From positions 1,674,001 to 1,738,000 of the forward strand of contig NZ_CP026730.1 in assembly GCF_003369795.1 (NCBI RefSeq): DNA of 64,000 bases, read 5' to 3'. Source of the stretch: Streptomyces sp. CB09001 (lineage in GTDB: Bacteria; Actinomycetota; Actinomycetes; Streptomycetales; Streptomycetaceae). This document shows positions 62,788 to 64,000 of this stretch, in pieces (position 1 is the first letter of the stretch; each line of letters opens with the position of its first letter). The translations under genes were made by a program, and so were the position numbers. The notes beneath the pieces are model-generated. The model was not told the origin of the DNA. It was given only the letters and a program-made list of their open reading frames with translations, and did not search any database.

Positions 62788-63840
62788 CTAGGAAGCCGTT
62801 GTGTCGACCTTCACACGCGCGGCGATCGGCAGGTGGTCGCTGCCGGTCGCCGGGAGGGTCCAGCTGGTCATCGGCTCCACGCCGGTGACCAGGATCTGGT
62901 CGATGCGGGCCATCGGGAAGGACGCCGGCCAGCTGAAGCCGAAGCCGCTGCCCACGGCGCCCTGCGGGGAGCGCAGCTGGGAGGTGATCGCGGTGAGCGC
63001 ACGGTCGTTCATGGTGCCGTTGAGGTCACCGAGGAGGATCTTGCGGGGCAGCTTCTCGTTCTCGATGGCCTCGCCCAGGGCGGCGGCGCTCTTGTCCCGC
63101 TGCCGGGCGGTGAATCCGGCCTCCAGCTTCACCCGTACGGAGGGCAGGTGGGCGACGTACACCGCGATCGGTCCGGACGGGGTGGCGACGGTGGCGCGCA
63201 TCGCGCGCTTCCAGCCCAGCTCGATGTCGACCGGCTTCACGTCGCTGACCGGGTACTTGCTCCACAGCCCGACGGTGCCGACGACCTCGTGGTGCGGGTA
63301 CTTCGCCGCCAGCGCCTTCTCGTACGTCGGTACGGCGGACGCCTTCAGTTCCTCCAGGGCCATCACGTCCGCACCGGCGGCGGCGACGGCACGGGCGGTG
63401 CCCGCCGGGTCGGCGTTGTCGGCGTTGACGTTGTGCGTGGCCACGGTGAGGTCGCCGCCGGAGCCGGTCTTGTCGAAGAGCAGGCCGCCGAAGAGGTTCA
63501 GCCACACGCTCACCGGCAGCACCAGCGCGATCAGCGCCGTCACCGACTTGCGGACCAGGGCGATCACCAGCAGGACCGGGATCAGCAGGCCGAACCACGG
63601 CAGGAAGGTCTCGGTGAGGCTGCCGAGGTTGCCGATGGCGTTCGGGATGTGCGAGTGGGCCGCCATGACCGCCGACAGGAGCAGTGCGACCACGGCCGTG
63701 ACCAGGCCACGGCTCCAGATCCGGCGGTCCCCGCGCCAGCCGCTGACCGCCCGGTCGAACAGGCGCCGAATCCGGTTCTCCCGGCGCTCGGGGTCCGAGC
63801 CGCCGCTGTCCGTCTCCGTCATGTACGCCTGCTGCGCCAT
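62788..63840 (-). CDS. membrane-anchored endonuclease/exonuclease/phosphatase-family protein
   Basis: The 350-residue protein has three N-terminal transmembrane helices (about 45-62, 70-95 and 98-120). An extracytoplasmic EEP domain follows: VATHNVNADNADPAGTAR, VMALEELKA (metal Glu), VYVAHLPS, LLGDLNGTMND (catalytic Asp/Asn), and TGSDHLPIAARV (Asp-His). Related Streptomyces proteins sit near VanR-type loci. It could be a phosphodiesterase acting on envelope lipids or nucleotides. The start is ATG 63840, with an inner ATG at 63822. Confidence 0.88.
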   Translation of the reverse strand: MAQQAYMTETDSGGSDPERRENRIRRLFDRAVSGWRGDRRIWSRGLVTAVVALLLSAVMAAHSHIPNAIGNLGSLTETFLPWFGLLIPVLLVIALVRKSVTALIALVLPVSVWLNLFGGLLFDKTGSGGDLTVATHNVNADNADPAGTARAVAAAGADVMALEELKASAVPTYEKALAAKYPHHEVVGTVGLWSKYPVSDVKPVDIELGWKRAMRATVATPSGPIAVYVAHLPSVRVKLEAGFTARQRDKSAAALGEAIENEKLPRKILLGDLNGTMNDRALTAITSQLRSPQGAVGSGFGFSWPASFPMARIDQILVTGVEPMTSWTLPATGSDHLPIAARVKVDTTAS

Positions 63841-64000
63841 ACCGTTGCCTCACTGCCTGCTGTGCACACCGTCGCCCCCTGTGACTCAGCACCATAGGGG
63901 ATGATCGGTTCCGATCCCGCCGCCCCTGGACGGCCGTACGGCACGAGGACGTACGGGTCGCCCCGCCGAGTTCCACGCTGTGCCGGGACGGGCCGCTCTG
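63841..64000. other. upstream region at the window edge
   Basis: No reading frame with family-like content was seen in the last 160 nt. It probably contains the promoter of the EEP-family gene. No clear operator or hairpin was recognised. Confidence 0.4.

Overview
The window is typical Streptomyces chromosomal core DNA. It has very high GC, strong GC3 bias, GTG and TTG starts, many short or absent leaders, and long GC-rich hairpin terminators. Gene content and order (lipB-lipA, glnA, glnII, malR/malEFG-aglA, glnE, yefM-yoeB, nadE, glnA2) match the S. coelicolor/S. lividans region around glnA and the mal operon. I saw no prophage, insertion sequence, CRISPR array, tRNA or rRNA gene.

Layout. 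1-6 kb: end of a flavin oxidoreductase gene, a TPR regulator, lipoate synthesis (lipB, lipA), a small protein, a DUF4191 membrane protein and an RDD protein. 6-8 kb: glnA under a GlnR box. 8-17 kb: an NmrA-like reductase facing an HxlR regulator, htpX-pspAB, an AlkZ-like winged-helix protein, an ArsC-like protein, an RlpA-like exported protein, a hydrolase/MarR pair with a perfect operator, and glnII with a second GlnR box. 17-24 kb: a DUF6891 protein, a leader peptide plus an orphan winged-helix regulator, an epimerase, a NarL-type two-component pair and a secreted DUF1996 protein. 23-29 kb: a His-rich lipoprotein, a TPR protein, a large one-pass membrane protein with a degenerate sigma-like N-terminus, a ferredoxin reductase with TetR, and a tautomerase. 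29-41.5 kb: alpha-glucan utilisation, consisting of a secreted amylase-pullulanase, aglA, malG, malF, malE and the divergent malR, with MalR-type operators. 41.5-52 kb: a PAP2 protein, glnE, the YefM-YoeB toxin-antitoxin pair, a VOC protein, nadE, a DUF3105-DUF305 pair and glnA2. 52-64 kb (accessory): a LysR/epimerase/aldo-keto reductase set, a kinase-WD40 protein, an orphan GG-leader peptide, an MBL hydrolase, an XRE-DUF397 pair, a hydrolase, an MFS exporter and a membrane-anchored EEP-family protein.

Functional links. Nitrogen control is concentrated here: two glutamine synthetases (GlnA with adenylylation Tyr397, and GlnII), the adenylyltransferase GlnE, and a GS-like GlnA2 without the adenylylation tyrosine. 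The maltose locus couples extracellular glucan breakdown, ABC uptake and cytoplasmic glucosidase under MalR. Three promoters resemble the RecA-independent (PafBC/RecA_NDp) DNA-damage motif; one precedes the AlkZ-like gene. Many genes have a -10-like hexamer 6-8 nt before the start codon, suggesting leaderless transcripts.

The most unusual items are the cysteine-free double-glycine peptide at 57.4 kb, the sigma-like/transmembrane fusion at 24.6 kb, the damage-type promoters, and hairpins that appear to tune expression inside the mal operon and before the tautomerase gene.
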